Assembly: GCA_964059195.1 (NCBI GenBank)
Contig: CAXKWD010000006.1
Location: forward strand, 68,217,073 to 68,281,072
Length of the DNA stretch: 64,000 nt
Origin: Ectobius pallidus
Taxonomy: Eukaryota > Arthropoda > Insecta > Blattodea > Ectobiidae
Direction of reading: 5' to 3'
In this document: one piece after another, positions 13,651 through 25,298 of the stretch
Numbering within the stretch: position 1 is the first letter of the stretch
Layout of the letters: each line of letters starts with the position of its first letter
Notes under the pieces: generated by a model
Databases searched by the model: none
What the model saw: only the letters and a program-made list of their open reading frames with translations
Told to the model about the DNA's origin: nothing
Made by a program: the position numbers and the translations under genes

Positions 13651-13700
13651 AACGAAAGGTATGGAAACACAGATGTCGTTGACCTAATAAAGAAAAGAAA

Positions 13701-13814
13701 ATGTGTCCTCTATGTGGGGTAAGAAAGAGCGTAGTGCACATATTGCTAGAATGTAAGCAAACAAACTGGAAAGACAGGAACCTAATTAAGAGTGAACGGC
13801 CTCAACTGAGCTAG
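13701..13814 (+). pseudogene. Fragment of a non-LTR retrotransposon ORF2 C-terminus
   Basis: A 37-codon open segment reads CPLCG near its start, then a histidine within VVHILLEC, then a tryptophan and charged residues. The pattern C-x2-C, H, C resembles the zinc-knuckle-like C-terminal region that follows the reverse transcriptase in many non-LTR retrotransposons. The frame upstream holds stops, so it is a decayed, 5'-truncated fragment. The assignment rests on this motif alone; another zinc-binding relic cannot be excluded. Confidence 0.45.
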
Positions 13815-14032
13815 TATTAATGAAAATCTGTAAAAGTAGAAACAGAAGCATTCATTGCAACAAAAGGAATGTTTTAATGGATAATTAGAGAGAAAAGAAA
13901 GAAACAAACACAAAACATGTTAATGAGTAAAAGGATTGAATGTTAAAACAGAATGCTGATTAAAATGTCTTGAAGGCAAATCAGCTCCTAACGATATATT
14001 TTAATGCACCCATGAAACGATATCATTAACTC

Positions 14033-14059
14033 ATTATTATTATTATTATTATTATTATC
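14033..14059. repeat. (ATT)n microsatellite
   Basis: About nine uninterrupted ATT units, followed by an imperfect continuation. Confidence 0.9.
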
Positions 14060-14749
14060 ATTGTTATTAATTTTGCTTTGTCATATCTACTTCGAAACAT
14101 TTTGATTTAATTTAATACTCCTAAGCTCTGTCAACTTTGAAAATTTTTAATTATATTGTTTAATTGCTAGCAACTGTGTCTACTTGAGAAATTTTTCCAT
14201 TCCACTTCGCTTATCACACGAGAAGATGGAAGATGAGATTATTTCTCGTTCAACCGGAAACTCCATCATTAAGGTTATCCGATGAACCGTCATGTGAGTG
14301 GGTGTGTTATTGATTTTGGTCCCCGCCCTGATAGAGCAGTCTGCAGCGGGCCCAACACTCATCACTTCTTCATAATTGTATTTCAGACGATGTTTCAATC
14401 ACATTCCTTTCATTAGATTGCCTACTTAAGGGCAAAGTTATTATAGGCCTATAAGCGTATTTATCCACAACAGGGTACCAGCGCATTCATTTATCTGTCC
14501 ATGTGTAGTCATTTATTCATAGATTTGTAATAAAATTAATTTTCCTGAAGGGTTTTTCTCTTTATTTGTTTTATTATTAACGTTTTTGTTTAAGCATTTT
14601 TATCCGACACGAACACCGGGCCCAAGTCAGGACAAGAAGCCCCTGCTTCCTGCACTATAGCTCCTGGGTTTCATGCGTAAGTACCGGCGATAAGAAGACT
14701 GATAAAACATTTCAAGTGTGATTTTCGAAACGTTGGTATTCACGAGTTA

Positions 14750-15255
14750 TTCTGGGCATGAACAACCATTACATGGAGGAGCCCACTGAAATATGAACCC
14801 AAGACCGTTCGCCCAAAGCATGAGCTTTAGAGCATACGAGGATGCTGTGTAGTTTCAAGGATTTTTTTTTAAATTGTAGGAGTAACCAGTCACTCGGCGT
14901 CACGAGACACAAGTCACGAGTCTGATTTTTTTTCAGTTATGAGCCATGATCCTCTTAGAAACATCGAGAAAAGAACCGCTAGTTCCGTAAATGGCTCCAT
15001 AGACATCCCACCAGGATTTGAACATGGGGCTGCTGGCACATATGCATAAACTCTATTGTCGAGCTAACCAAGGAACCTTTAAATGTTTCAAGGGTGGATC
15101 GAACATCGGGAGCCACGCGATATCTGGGGCAGGAGCCAAGAGTCACGAGTTACCGTACAATCCAGCTACTATATTCGCCATGAGTTCCATGAAAGTTAAG
15201 TCTCCACAAGATTTGAACCCGAGATCGCTCACACCGCAGACACGTTGAAGTAATC
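14750..15255 (-). mobile_element. Decayed tRNA-derived SINE-like relics
   Basis: On the minus strand there are box B-like strings gggttcaaatc (about 15,212-15,222) and, more degenerate, near 15,013-15,024 and 14,793-14,803. Each lies in locally GC-richer DNA with repeated ccatgagt/gagccatg words. This suggests one or more old SINE insertions, possibly nested. No target duplication or clean box A was found, so the boundaries are approximate. Confidence 0.35.
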
Positions 15256-15703
15256 AGTTCAATGATCAAGGTAAGAAGTGCAAACCCCAGCTTCTTCGAT
15301 AGATGTGTATTTTATTTTTTGTTGAAACATCTATTTCATGTAAGGAATCTCTCACCTTTCAACGATAAATTCTCATCCTGAAATACTATGACTTACGTTT
15401 GTATGCTAAGCACGTTCGTAGTCTTGCTTCATTCTGTCGTCAGCCTACAGTGTATGCCCGCTCAGCGCTTGATGCGGAAACAATTCTTGCCCTTGTTTCA
15501 CGGTTCGCGGGGTCAAGCCCAGCACTGGGGTGCGCAGCCTAGTTCTATCCTTTGCTTTCATTTGAAACTATTGATTTTAATTAACACTATAATACGTCTA
15601 CAAAACGAGATGCTCTGAATATGGTGTAAACAAGCGAGAGGCCTCGGCGTTGATCAAATAAATATAGTTCTGCTTGTGATACATGTTTAATTTAGATTTG
15701 TAA

Positions 15704-17264
15704 CGCCCGGTCTCATCGACAGGGGTTAAATATACACTAACCCCGGGTTTTTTTAACTTCGGGTTAAAATTTTAACTCGTCCATGTGACTCACACGTTTC
15801 ACCATGCTTTTCCGGCCTAGGGTTAACTAACACCATTTTAAAACTCACAGCAAATAGGAACAGTAGCAAACTAGAAGTTAGTGGTTAAAAATTCGTTTTT
15901 CATTACGCGGTTCTTTTGTTGTCTTTAATGGCGAATGGTATCAACCACGATAATGGAAGACATTAAAAAGAAAAATAGATGGACGAACTTATCATTATTT
16001 GAAAAAAAAGTTTCTACTAATTCCGCTTGAGATGAAGTATGTCAATAATGAAGTGCAAAGAAACAATAAAAGAGAAAGATGCTGCTTAGGAAAAAATTAC
16101 GAGGAGTTTAATAGTATTAACATGGTCCTGTATGTGATTATAACGTATCCTTTAGTTCATGAATTATTTGTCCTGTAATAATTACAGTACATAATAAATC
16201 ACAGCATTAATCTGTTTTTATACATCCTTCTTTATTTAGTCTCGTTTCAATTCCCATTTATACATAGGAAATGTATTTTTGAGCCTGCAGACTATGGACA
16301 CAAAGTTTGATAATATTAGCTGTCTTACTTCGAAGCTTACTTCTTTCTGGGAGGAAAATCAATATTTTCTTTTGTGATTCCTGTTTCCTGTGATATTTTA
16401 GCCGTAATAACTTCAAGACACAGCAACTCTCCATGAAACAGAGAAATCAGATGAAACTCATTGGAAAGAAATAAGCATATTAAAAAATGAAACAGGAGAC
16501 TGAGAACCATAATCAGGAAACTCATCTTGAAGAAAATACGATATTACAGGAGGAAATTAAATTAGTGTGACACTAAATAGAAAAAGAATATTTGTAGGCC
16601 CATACATTAATAACATTTTAAATAGCTATTAATCGACAGTACAAAGGAATGGGTTAGTTTAATTTCGCAAAAAAGGCAGTATAGTATCCCGGACAGAAGT
16701 ACTGTATGTAAACTTATTAATTTTAAGGAAATATGTTCAGTGTTACATAAACACCCAAGAAAACATTCAGGCATTCTTTCTGAGAACATTGACAATTGAG
16801 GAGAGATTAGAGCAGCATCAGAATCGAATTAGAAAGGATTCACGTAAGAGGAATTTGTCCGTGTAGGCCTAAATTCATTGCCGAGCATACGGCTGACCAA
16901 TACCCATATCTTGCTCAGAAAAGGAACTCCTGGTACCCGGTGAAAATAGCAGATACCAGACCGCTCTGCAATGGTTTAGTTTATTATTATTGCTAATATT
17001 TGTAATATTACTATTAATTAAACAATGTTATTAATTATTATTAAACTCATAATTTCTTTCCGAGACGAAAGGGAAATACAGCAGTCATTTTACCCCGAGT
17101 TAGGTTTTTAATCCAAGGGAAAGTAGGAGCTAACTTAAAACCAGGCATAACCCTCAATTAGAACTTACTCTTGTCGATGAAACAACATTTTCTTCAAATC
17201 GAGAGTTGGGAACGTATAAGTTAACCCAAGGTTAATTCTTAACCCCTGTAGATGAAACCGGGGG
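15704..17264. mobile_element. PIF/Harbinger-type DNA transposon, degenerate, TAA target duplication
   Basis: The left end begins cgcccggtctcatcgacagg and the right end, reverse-complemented, begins cccccggtttcatctacagg. The two continue into ggttaa and match at about 22 of 26 positions. Both ends are flanked by TAA (15,701-15,703 and 17,265-17,267); a 3-bp TWA duplication is characteristic of PIF/Harbinger. The interior has no intact transposase. Near 15,955-16,010 a short plus-strand segment reads like the start of a Myb/SANT-type protein, with N-R-W-T residues, but is broken by stops. Short minus-strand ORFs inside have no recognisable domain. Confidence 0.7.
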
Positions 17265-17267
17265 TAA

Positions 17268-19090
17268 GAGAAGTAAAGCAATAGGTTGTTTTCCTACATT
17301 TAAGGGGATTAAAGACCCCCATACACCGAATGAGAAAGTCCTAGCGCCAAATGACTGGTCGTTCAACGGCGATTTTAATCTTCTGAAGTTCTTTCGTAAG
17401 AAATGTGCCCCAAACTACTGGCCTTGGTGGGGTGAAGAAACTGTAGAATGGCTTGTTATAGAGTCTCAATACAGGACTGTGGGAATGCTGTAATAAGCTG
17501 TAAGCCCATCGCTCTATCTTCCTCCCTCTTCTCACTTCCCTTCCTCGTATTACGTCTTTCTCTCTTCTCACTTCCCTCCCTCTTAAATATTTCAATCTCT
17601 ATCACACACACTAATGCTTTAGGCACAGTTGGTGTTCTATTAAGTAACATTTGTGCAGCAAGTATTGAAATCGTAATCCATGGTATCAAGAGGAATATGG
17701 CTTGCAGTAAAGAGGACAGGTACAAAAGAGGATTTAGTGGAATCGTGTTTGTATTTGTCAGACCGTGTTTACCACAGGTGAAACACAGTGATGTGTAAAT
17801 ATTATTTCAACGTGTATTCCTCTAACAACAAATAGGTACTGCATGGTCAACATTCAGTTTCCCTGAAGGGTGAAACATGTTTCAAAATGTTCTATGTCGT
17901 ATCGCTGCAGTTGTGACATACTATACCACTAGGAAGTAAAATGTAAAAAAAGTAATTTGTAATATTATACATATTTTTAATAATAGCGGCGCTTTTAAAG
18001 ACTAATATTATAACCTTTATTTGCTTCAAGGATTATTTTGAAGATCATTTTGCTCGTGCTGATTTGTTTGCCTCCTCTAACCAGGCTGTGTAGTAATCAA
18101 AGAGCGTCTAATCGTTTCACGATTTTTCGATCGGATCAATATTTTCAGTTTAGATGTTTAAGAAAGGCCAAAGAAATTTATGGATGGCTGAACTCGACAA
18201 GTCCTACTGCTTACAATATGGAATGATTAGGTCCTATATGCAGTTTATAAATTATACACATTACGGGTGTCTTGCCTGGTGTCATGATACAAATATATAC
18301 CAATTTCAGAAACTTATCAGTGTGTGTCTGTAAGCAGCATAATTCAAGAACGAAAATCAGCGCGCGTTACCACAGGCATAGATTCTAACTGTTAAAAAGG
18401 CTGAGAGTTATAACTGTATTACATTATGAATTTCTTTTGAAAAAATTATTTGTCACCTTTATAGCGCTTTAACCCTGGACACCTTAAGTAAATGAACCTT
18501 ATGAAAAATATAATTAATGTCATATTCCATTTTTAAACTTTACACTAAAAAAGTGTAACTAAAAGTGTACGGTACTTCCTACACGGCATAACACTCTCCA
18601 TAACACAAATGTCAGTAAGCATTAGCAAATATTCGTTTAGAGGCGAAAGTATTGTAATTATTGTGCTTTCTTAACCCATTATTGTAAATATTCAGTGTGT
18701 TTACTAACAGAAATGTCATTCTTTAGGACAAAAATTTAAAGCATCTTGGCATCGACTTCCCCGTACCTATTCCATTTACTCGGAGCGATGACGTCATTGC
18801 CACGGATCAATGTGGTCTTGAGCATGCAGTGAGAAGTGAGGGCTATTTCAGCACGTACCTCTACCAATTCTACACCACAATGAAACGGTGACAATTGTAT
18901 AACAAAATGCGTTTAACGTTTACCACTTAGAGCAGCCAGTACATAGATATAAAGTATGCATAAGATTCGTAAGGAGAAGAAATAACAGTATAACTGAAGT
19001 AAATTCATCCCGGCCCCTTTTTTTAAATATAGTTTGAAATAAACCTGTACCAATTTAATTTTCGATTATATTCTGTTTCTATTTCATAAA
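17268..19090. other. Unannotated stretch
   Basis: No supported gene. A pyrimidine-rich block at about 17,510-17,590 repeats tctcttctcacttccct and produces an artefactual ORF. A perfect palindrome tgacgtca (consensus CRE) lies at 18,789-18,796, but nothing nearby shows it is used. Confidence 0.45.
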
Positions 19091-19097
19091 TAAAAGT

Positions 19098-19200
19098 GTT
19101 GTTCAGTGGTATGCTGGTCAGTACATTTGAAGTTAAACTCAAGGTTCGCGGGTTTAAACTTGTCTGAGTGACTATCAACAACCGCTCATCCCTTCCATAG
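19098..19200 (+). mobile_element. tRNA-like head of a decayed SINE
   Basis: Plus strand: gttcagtggtatgctggtca resembles a box A region and, about 40 bp later, gcgggtttaaactt resembles a box B. The spacing and order fit a tRNA-derived SINE head. The downstream body is not recognisable and no target duplication was found. A degenerate tRNA pseudogene is the alternative. Confidence 0.45.
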
Positions 19201-21078
19201 CAAGACATAAAATCATTGCCTGTCATGTAAATTTACGAACAATTTAATTTCAATTTGTCCAGTTGAGTTTTGTTTATTAATATAGTATTTCACTTTACCT
19301 CACTTAGTGTAGTATAAAAAATTCAAATACTTCTAACGATGTCACAACATTAGGTAAATTTTTACATAATATTGTTTAAAATTAGATGTTTAAAAATTAT
19401 TACAGTAGTTATTTTATATTTAAGAATATATAACATAATATGGTTCTTTAAATAAGTTGGTATATACAATGTGGCTCTTGGTGCACATCTCGGTAGATTT
19501 TCCGCACACTAAAGGATTTTCTATGAAATAAAACTTACTGAGGTACCCACTCGTTTTCTTAAGGAATTGTGTCGATCCTAGCCGCTTCTGCCTTTAAAAC
19601 TTCTGTCTTTGTCTGAAATCAATTTCTGTTTCAGCGGAGACAGAAATCACTCAACTTCAACTGGCTTTAATTTTGTATTTTATTTCTAAGGGCGAGTTTA
19701 AAATTCATAATAGGGCTTTGTGGAAGTAAAGTGGTTTCCTAACTGAATTATTCTTAAAATAAGTATCACATTTGTGACAGGAATTATTTTATACTAAAGA
19801 TTTCTTGGTAAAAATTCTTGTAGGTAAAGCATTCAGAAAAAGATGTGAATTTCCTACTTAAAAGGATCTCTCATTAATAATGAAAGGCCGAGTCTTCTTT
19901 CTACATTTTATCCAGCGTTTAAAGAAATTAATATTGATATGACTTTCATATTCATATTGATATTTATAGTAGTAAGAAAAAGGTAACAAGAGAAGCCTAC
20001 CCATTCGGACGCCGGTCATTATCAAATAGATATCTTAATAGTCCAGTGAGGAAGACTATTTCTTAAAAAAAGTTGCCACTTTCTCTGCGCGATAATTAGG
20101 ATAAAAATAGTAAGAATAGGTGAAAAAATTTAAAAAAAGAATGACTTTTTAAAGAATTTTAAGGTAGCCTATCACAAAGAAAAACGTGGGAAGACTAAAA
20201 ATAGCACAAGGTAGGACTTAAAAAGACGAAGAAAATGATTCACAAACAATAAAAAATGGTTCATAACTTTTTGCAAAAAAAATTTAAAACTCCTAAAATC
20301 CGGATTTTTCAATATTTTACTACCCGGTTCGTACGCATTGTACAGTGGTTACGGAGTTTCGGGTTAGTGTCCATATGATTTAAAGATGGGCGCCAAGTAT
20401 ATTGCATATACTAATATTTCTGTCTTCTTCGAACACGCCTCCGGCAGCCAGTAAGTCGCTGAACACTCCATTCTAGCTTCAGGGCAGGAAGCGAAGAACA
20501 CCTTACTTATATTATTGAAATAATAATACAGTTTTCTGAACACCGTAGAAACCAGCTATTTATTTAGCACTTGTACAGATAATGTCTGGCGTTAATAATC
20601 ATTACAGTTCCGTTACAACAAATATTATAGTTAATAACTTTTCAGGTAGATCGATGGTGATGATACAATCGCTTCGCGGTATAATATCTCAACTGCTCGC
20701 GATTATAGACAAAATTATTCTAAGTCGAAATATTATTCTCTGTAAAATTTTCTAAGTCAAATTAATAATCCTCGGAGCGAAGCTCTTAACGTAAGTGTGA
20801 TCGGAGCCGAGCTCCTGACGTGAAGTAACAAGTCCCAGTGATTTTACTCAGTCTCTCTAGGCATTAGGAAACCTGTTATGATTAATTATCCTCCCCACTC
20901 TTTTTAATTATATTACTGGAGCATTGAGGCACGTGGTACTATAGACATATTTTCATTGGAGATTATTTCCACCAATAATATAATTTCACCCGGGCACAGA
21001 GCTACCCTGGAATTTCCTACTTTCTCTTACCAGCATCTTAATAGTCGGGACTTCTAAGAATAATTAAAAGAGTGGACA
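19201..21078. other. Unannotated stretch upstream of the LINE insertion
   Basis: No gene recognised. At 20,770-20,825 a 27-bp-scale repeat (cggagc, gagctc, aacgt/gacgt words) occurs twice. The rest is AT-rich. Confidence 0.45.
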
Positions 21079-21337
21079 TATCGCGACTCCTGTGAATTTC
21101 CGGTTCCGGCGGGTAAGATTGGAAAGAAGGGAGTCTCCCTCAGATCGTACGAATTCATAGTGATAGTGTAGGAGAATTGTAGCAGAAAGTGGTTACGGCG
21201 AAATTTAAGAGGCTGATATTTGATCTGGAATAACAGAAAAGAGCAGATATTGAGCCGGAAAAGAGATTCGGCAAGCCAGTTTGGACTACAGTTGAAGGAA
21301 GCTAACCGCCATATTGGAAGCGCAAGCGACCATAGAG

Positions 21338-22339
21338 ATGGTCAAACTGGGAGGGCAAAGTGAGGCAACTAGCGCGATCTGTGAGACGTGCAGGGAACCA
21401 CTTGAAAAAGAGGATCCCGCGGTGGGATGTGAAGGAAGATGCAAAGGTTGGTTCCATAAGGATTGTACGGGCATCAGTGCAGGAGACTTCAGCACACTAA
21501 AGAAACCAAGCTGCTCCCTTATGTGGCTATGTAACCCCTGTAAAGGGGATTTAACAATGATGATAAATGGGAGGGAAGAACTAAAGGCACTTCGGGAAGA
21601 ACTAACCCTAATGCGCTTAAGCATACGAGAAACGGTGGCAACTGAAGTAAGGAACGCCTTAAAAGAAATAAAAGAGGAGCATTTCTCAGCAGGTAAAGAA
21701 TGTCAACCGGAAGGAGAAGAAGTAAAAGAATGCAAAAAGAAGAAGTCCACTCATGCCACGAAAGGAAAGGAAAGAGGCAATGAGGAAGTGGTTAGTAACG
21801 AATTTGGAAAAGAAGAAGGGGGATCAGAGTCTCTGGGAGGACAGCACCAGATTCTGTTAGAGGACGTTGGGGAAGACGATACTACGGATGGAGAAATGGA
21901 AGGAGAAACCAGTGGAGACGAGAGCGTCGAGGGAGAGGAGAAGCTAGAAGAACAGGAAGACAAGGAGGCATGGACCACGGTTCTGAGGAGAAGGAAAACC
22001 GCTAGAGAAGAAGGAAAAAGCCGGAGAAGCAGGGTAGTGGTCGGTACAAACAAGAACTCGAACACGGGACTACAAGCGGCAACAAAAAAAGCGTGGATAT
22101 ACATGGGGAGGCTACATAGAGACACAGAACCGGAGAGAGTTATCGGATTTCTCCAATCGAATGGGATTGAAGGGGAAATTGAATGTGAGACACTGCCAAC
22201 GAAAGGAACTAACAAGAGCTTTAAAGTAGGAATGGATTTCAAGTACATTGACACCCTCCAAGATCCCAACTTCTGGCCAGATGGGGTAATAGTGCGGCCA
22301 TTTCGCTTCGGAGGAAATGCAACAGGTATCTTGTTATAA
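21338..22339 (+). CDS. LINE ORF1 protein with PHD-type zinc finger and RRM-like domain
   Basis: ORF1 proteins of non-LTR retrotransposons bind the element RNA and act as chaperones in the ribonucleoprotein. I chose the first ATG at 21,338 (333 codons); the frame is open a few codons further upstream only through a TTG. Residues about 15-69 hold a PHD-like Cys4-His-Cys3 cluster (C-x2-C, C, C, W-F-H-x2-C, W-x-C-x2-C). The middle, about 110-215, is highly charged and rich in Glu and Lys. The C-terminal part, about 251-325, begins with W-I-Y-M-G-R-L and has WPDGV near its end, resembling the RRM-like domain of arthropod LINE ORF1 proteins. It overlaps ORF2 by 23 bases in a different frame. No frame damage is visible. 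Confidence 0.88.
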   Translation: MVKLGGQSEATSAICETCREPLEKEDPAVGCEGRCKGWFHKDCTGISAGDFSTLKKPSCSLMWLCNPCKGDLTMMINGREELKALREELTLMRLSIRETVATEVRNALKEIKEEHFSAGKECQPEGEEVKECKKKKSTHATKGKERGNEEVVSNEFGKEEGGSESLGGQHQILLEDVGEDDTTDGEMEGETSGDESVEGEEKLEEQEDKEAWTTVLRRRKTAREEGKSRRSRVVVGTNKNSNTGLQAATKKAWIYMGRLHRDTEPERVIGFLQSNGIEGEIECETLPTKGTNKSFKVGMDFKYIDTLQDPNFWPDGVIVRPFRFGGNATGILL

Positions 22340-25298
22340 AGACGCTAGGAAAGGTGGAGGAAGGACTCAAATAAGTGCAACGGACTTCTGTTTGGAAGGA
22401 AACGAAACAAGCGAGGATAAAGCAAAGGCAGAGAAGAAGAGCGAAGAATGTGGCACGAGAACACACGGAAGAAAATTGTTGATAGGCACATGGAATGTCA
22501 GATCGATGAGTTTAGGCAAAATAGACATTGTACTTAAAGAAATGGACAGGCTTGGGTTAGATGTTTTAGGTATAAGTGAATTGAGGTGGACTGGTGCGGG
22601 ACAGGTGAAGTGCGGGAATCACACAGTGTATTACTCGGGGGGAGAAAGTCACAGAGTCAACGGAGTTGCTGTAATAATGCACCATAAAATGGTAAACTCA
22701 GTCCTGGAGTACAATACAATAAATGACAGAATAATATGGTTAAGACTGGACACCAGACCAGTTAAAACAAGTATTATGCAAATATATGCTCCTACATCAG
22801 AAGCCAGCGAAACGGATATAGAGCTATTTTATGAGCAAGTTCAGGAAGTTGTTGACAAGTTACCACGCAATGATGTAACTCTGTTATTGGGGGACTGGAA
22901 TGCCAAAGTAGGTAAGAAAAAAACTAGTAACATAGCCGGTAATTTTGGGCTTGGTAAAAGGAATGAAAGAGGTGACAGGTTGGTAGAATTCTGTGCTGCA
23001 AATAACTTTATTATATTCAACACATGGTTTATGAAAGCAGAGGAATTTCTTTACACGTGGACCTCTCCAAATGGAAAGTATAAAAACCAGATAGATTATG
23101 TAATAGGGAAAACAAGATGGAGATCATCAATATCGGATGTTACTACCATTCCGGAGGCTGACTGCGGGACTGACCATGAGTTGGTAGTCGCGACAGTACA
23201 AGTGAAATTGAAAGCAAATATGAGAAAGAAAAAAGAACCGAAGCTTGATTTGGGAAGGGTTCCACAAACATATAGGGACTCGGTACGCAAAAGAATAGGA
23301 GAAATGGACAAATATGAGGAGAATGTACAAGAGGTGTGGGAGAAGTTCAAGAACATTATAACGGAGGAAGCAAACAAGCATATACCGAGAACAGGAACCA
23401 AGAATAAAACAAGTTGGCTAACTAAAGAGACAATTACAACTGCTGAAGAGAGAAGGAAGGCAAAGAAAGCAGGCGATAAAGAGAAAATACAAGAACTCAA
23501 CAAGAAATTCCAAAGACAAGCAAGACAAGATAAAGAAAGATTTCTGAGCGAACAGTGCAGAGCTATCGAGGAACAAATGAATAGGGGTAATCCAAAAGAG
23601 ATGTTTCAAAACATCCAAAAGATAACGAAGGAGTATAGGCCAAGGAATTGCGCCATAAGAGACAAGTGCGGGACGATACACACTTCTATTGAAAAGGTAC
23701 TTAAAACTTTGGAGGAGTACACTAAAGATCTGTATGAAAGAGACCCAGATATTGCAACGTGTTCTGCAGAACAAGGGTATGAAGAGGAACCAAATATAAT
23801 TATAGAAGAAGTAAGATGGGCGCTCAAGAAGGTGGCCAGAGGGAAGGCGCCAGGAATAGATAATATCCCTATTGAGCTAGTAAGCAGCCTTGGTGAAGAA
23901 GCTGAGAATAAGATTATGGAAATATGTAATGTAATTTGGAAAAAGAAAACCTGGCCAATGGATTGGAAAAGGTCGGTGATAATAACATTGCCAAAAAAGG
24001 GAGACCATAGAGAATGTGCGAACTACAGAACTATAGCACTAATACCGCATGTCAGCAAAATTCTGCTAAAAATCATTTTAAATAGAATGGAAGGATATCT
24101 GAATAGAGAGATTGCAGTTGAACAAGCAGGATTCTGCAAAGGCAGAGGAACCAGGGATCACATAGCAAATCTCAGATGGATAATGGAAGAGGCCAGAGTG
24201 TACCAGCAGAACGTTTATCTAGGATTTTTGGACTACTCTAAGGCATTTGATTGTGTAGATCGCTCCACTCTATGGGTAGCGCTAGAAGAACTAGGGGTAC
24301 CAAGGCACTTAATCAACTTACTAGAAAAATTGTACGAAGATCAGGAGGCCAAAATAAGGCTATACGAAGGAGAAACAGACTGGTTTCCGATAGAAAAAGG
24401 AGTTAGGCAAGGTTGCATTGTATCTCCAAAATTGTTCAACTGTTATACCGAAAGAATAATGAGGAAGGTAAAAATAGATGAGATGGAAGGAGGGATACGG
24501 ATTGGAGGAAGGAAAATTAACAACATTAGGTATGCTGACGACACAACAATTATCACAGATAGTATCGACGATCTGGTAAACCTTGTAGAGAAGATAATAG
24601 AGGAAAGCTCCAAAGCAGGTCTAAGACTAAATTTAAAAAAGACAGTGATTATGACCACTGGCAGCCTAGAGAACATATGTATAAATGGTGAACAGATAAA
24701 GATAGTGAAAAGTCATTCGTTTCTAGGATCTGTCATATCAAATTCAGGCCGTTGCGCAGAAGAAGTAAAGAGACGGATAATTTTAGGCAAAGTTGGGTTA
24801 AAGAAGTTACACAAAATCATAAATGACTCGGGTGTCTCAATCAGAACTAAAATGAGAGTTATCCAGCAAATGATATTCCCAATAGTGCTCTACGGATGCG
24901 AGAGTTGGACCTTGAGGAAAAAAGAGAAGAAGAAAATCGAGGCATTTGAGATGTGGACTTGGAGGAAATTACTTAAAGTAAAATGGACAGAGAAAAGAAC
25001 CAACAAGTCAATCATAGAGGAGTTAGTACCAGAGTGTTCGTTGGAAGCACAGGCGCTGAAACGGAAACTGACATATTTTGGACACGTTATGAGAAGAGAG
25101 AACTCCCTCGAAAAAGACATAATGCTGGGTATGACAAACGGAAACAGAAGGAGAGGAAGACCGCGGACAAGGTGGAGCGATGAGATCAAGGAATCCATGA
25201 ACTCATCTTGGACGGACATAATAAGAAATGCACAAGATAGAGTGAAGTGGAGGAAATGTGTTAGTGACACAGTGCGCTCTAGGCCAAGATTCACATAA
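22317..25298 (+). CDS. LINE ORF2: apurinic-type endonuclease and reverse transcriptase
   Basis: This 993-codon polyprotein would nick target DNA and copy element RNA at the nick. The endonuclease/exonuclease/phosphatase domain spans about 54-295: GTWNVRS (Asn60), ISELRW (Glu88), IYAPT (Tyr158), GDWNA (Asp193, Asn195), IDYV (Asp260) and a final TDHE (Asp286, His287). The reverse transcriptase spans about 500-800: GKAPGID, LPKKGD, the QAGF block, FLDYSKAFD (Asp639 and Asp644), GVRQGC and the YADD catalytic box at 739-742. After the RT comes a conserved tail with LYGCESWTL (about 858-866), FGHVMRR and RRRGRPRTRW. All catalytic residues I can name are present and there is no internal stop. The start ATG lies inside the end of ORF1 in another frame, so translation probably needs reinitiation or a frameshift. 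Confidence 0.95.
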   Translation: MQQVSCYKDARKGGGRTQISATDFCLEGNETSEDKAKAEKKSEECGTRTHGRKLLIGTWNVRSMSLGKIDIVLKEMDRLGLDVLGISELRWTGAGQVKCGNHTVYYSGGESHRVNGVAVIMHHKMVNSVLEYNTINDRIIWLRLDTRPVKTSIMQIYAPTSEASETDIELFYEQVQEVVDKLPRNDVTLLLGDWNAKVGKKKTSNIAGNFGLGKRNERGDRLVEFCAANNFIIFNTWFMKAEEFLYTWTSPNGKYKNQIDYVIGKTRWRSSISDVTTIPEADCGTDHELVVATVQVKLKANMRKKKEPKLDLGRVPQTYRDSVRKRIGEMDKYEENVQEVWEKFKNIITEEANKHIPRTGTKNKTSWLTKETITTAEERRKAKKAGDKEKIQELNKKFQRQARQDKERFLSEQCRAIEEQMNRGNPKEMFQNIQKITKEYRPRNCAIRDKCGTIHTSIEKVLKTLEEYTKDLYERDPDIATCSAEQGYEEEPNIIIEEVRWALKKVARGKAPGIDNIPIELVSSLGEEAENKIMEICNVIWKKKTWPMDWKRSVIITLPKKGDHRECANYRTIALIPHVSKILLKIILNRMEGYLNREIAVEQAGFCKGRGTRDHIANLRWIMEEARVYQQNVYLGFLDYSKAFDCVDRSTLWVALEELGVPRHLINLLEKLYEDQEAKIRLYEGETDWFPIEKGVRQGCIVSPKLFNCYTERIMRKVKIDEMEGGIRIGGRKINNIRYADDTTIITDSIDDLVNLVEKIIEESSKAGLRLNLKKTVIMTTGSLENICINGEQIKIVKSHSFLGSVISNSGRCAEEVKRRIILGKVGLKKLHKIINDSGVSIRTKMRVIQQMIFPIVLYGCESWTLRKKEKKKIEAFEMWTWRKLLKVKWTEKRTNKSIIEELVPECSLEAQALKRKLTYFGHVMRRENSLEKDIMLGMTNGNRRRGRPRTRWSDEIKESMNSSWTDIIRNAQDRVKWRKCVSDTVRSRPRFT

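Noticed and set aside
17448..17798. 116-codon plus ORF with an antisense partner
   Set aside because: It depends on a low-complexity pyrimidine-rich tract and has no recognisable domain or start context.
18789..18796. Perfect CRE-like palindrome tgacgtca
   Set aside because: A single 8-mer without a gene or conserved context is not evidence of regulation.
21751..22269. Long minus-strand ORF opposite LINE ORF1, and several others opposite ORF2
   Set aside because: They are antisense shadows of the intact LINE ORFs, Ser/Leu/Phe-rich as expected for the complement of purine-rich coding sequence.
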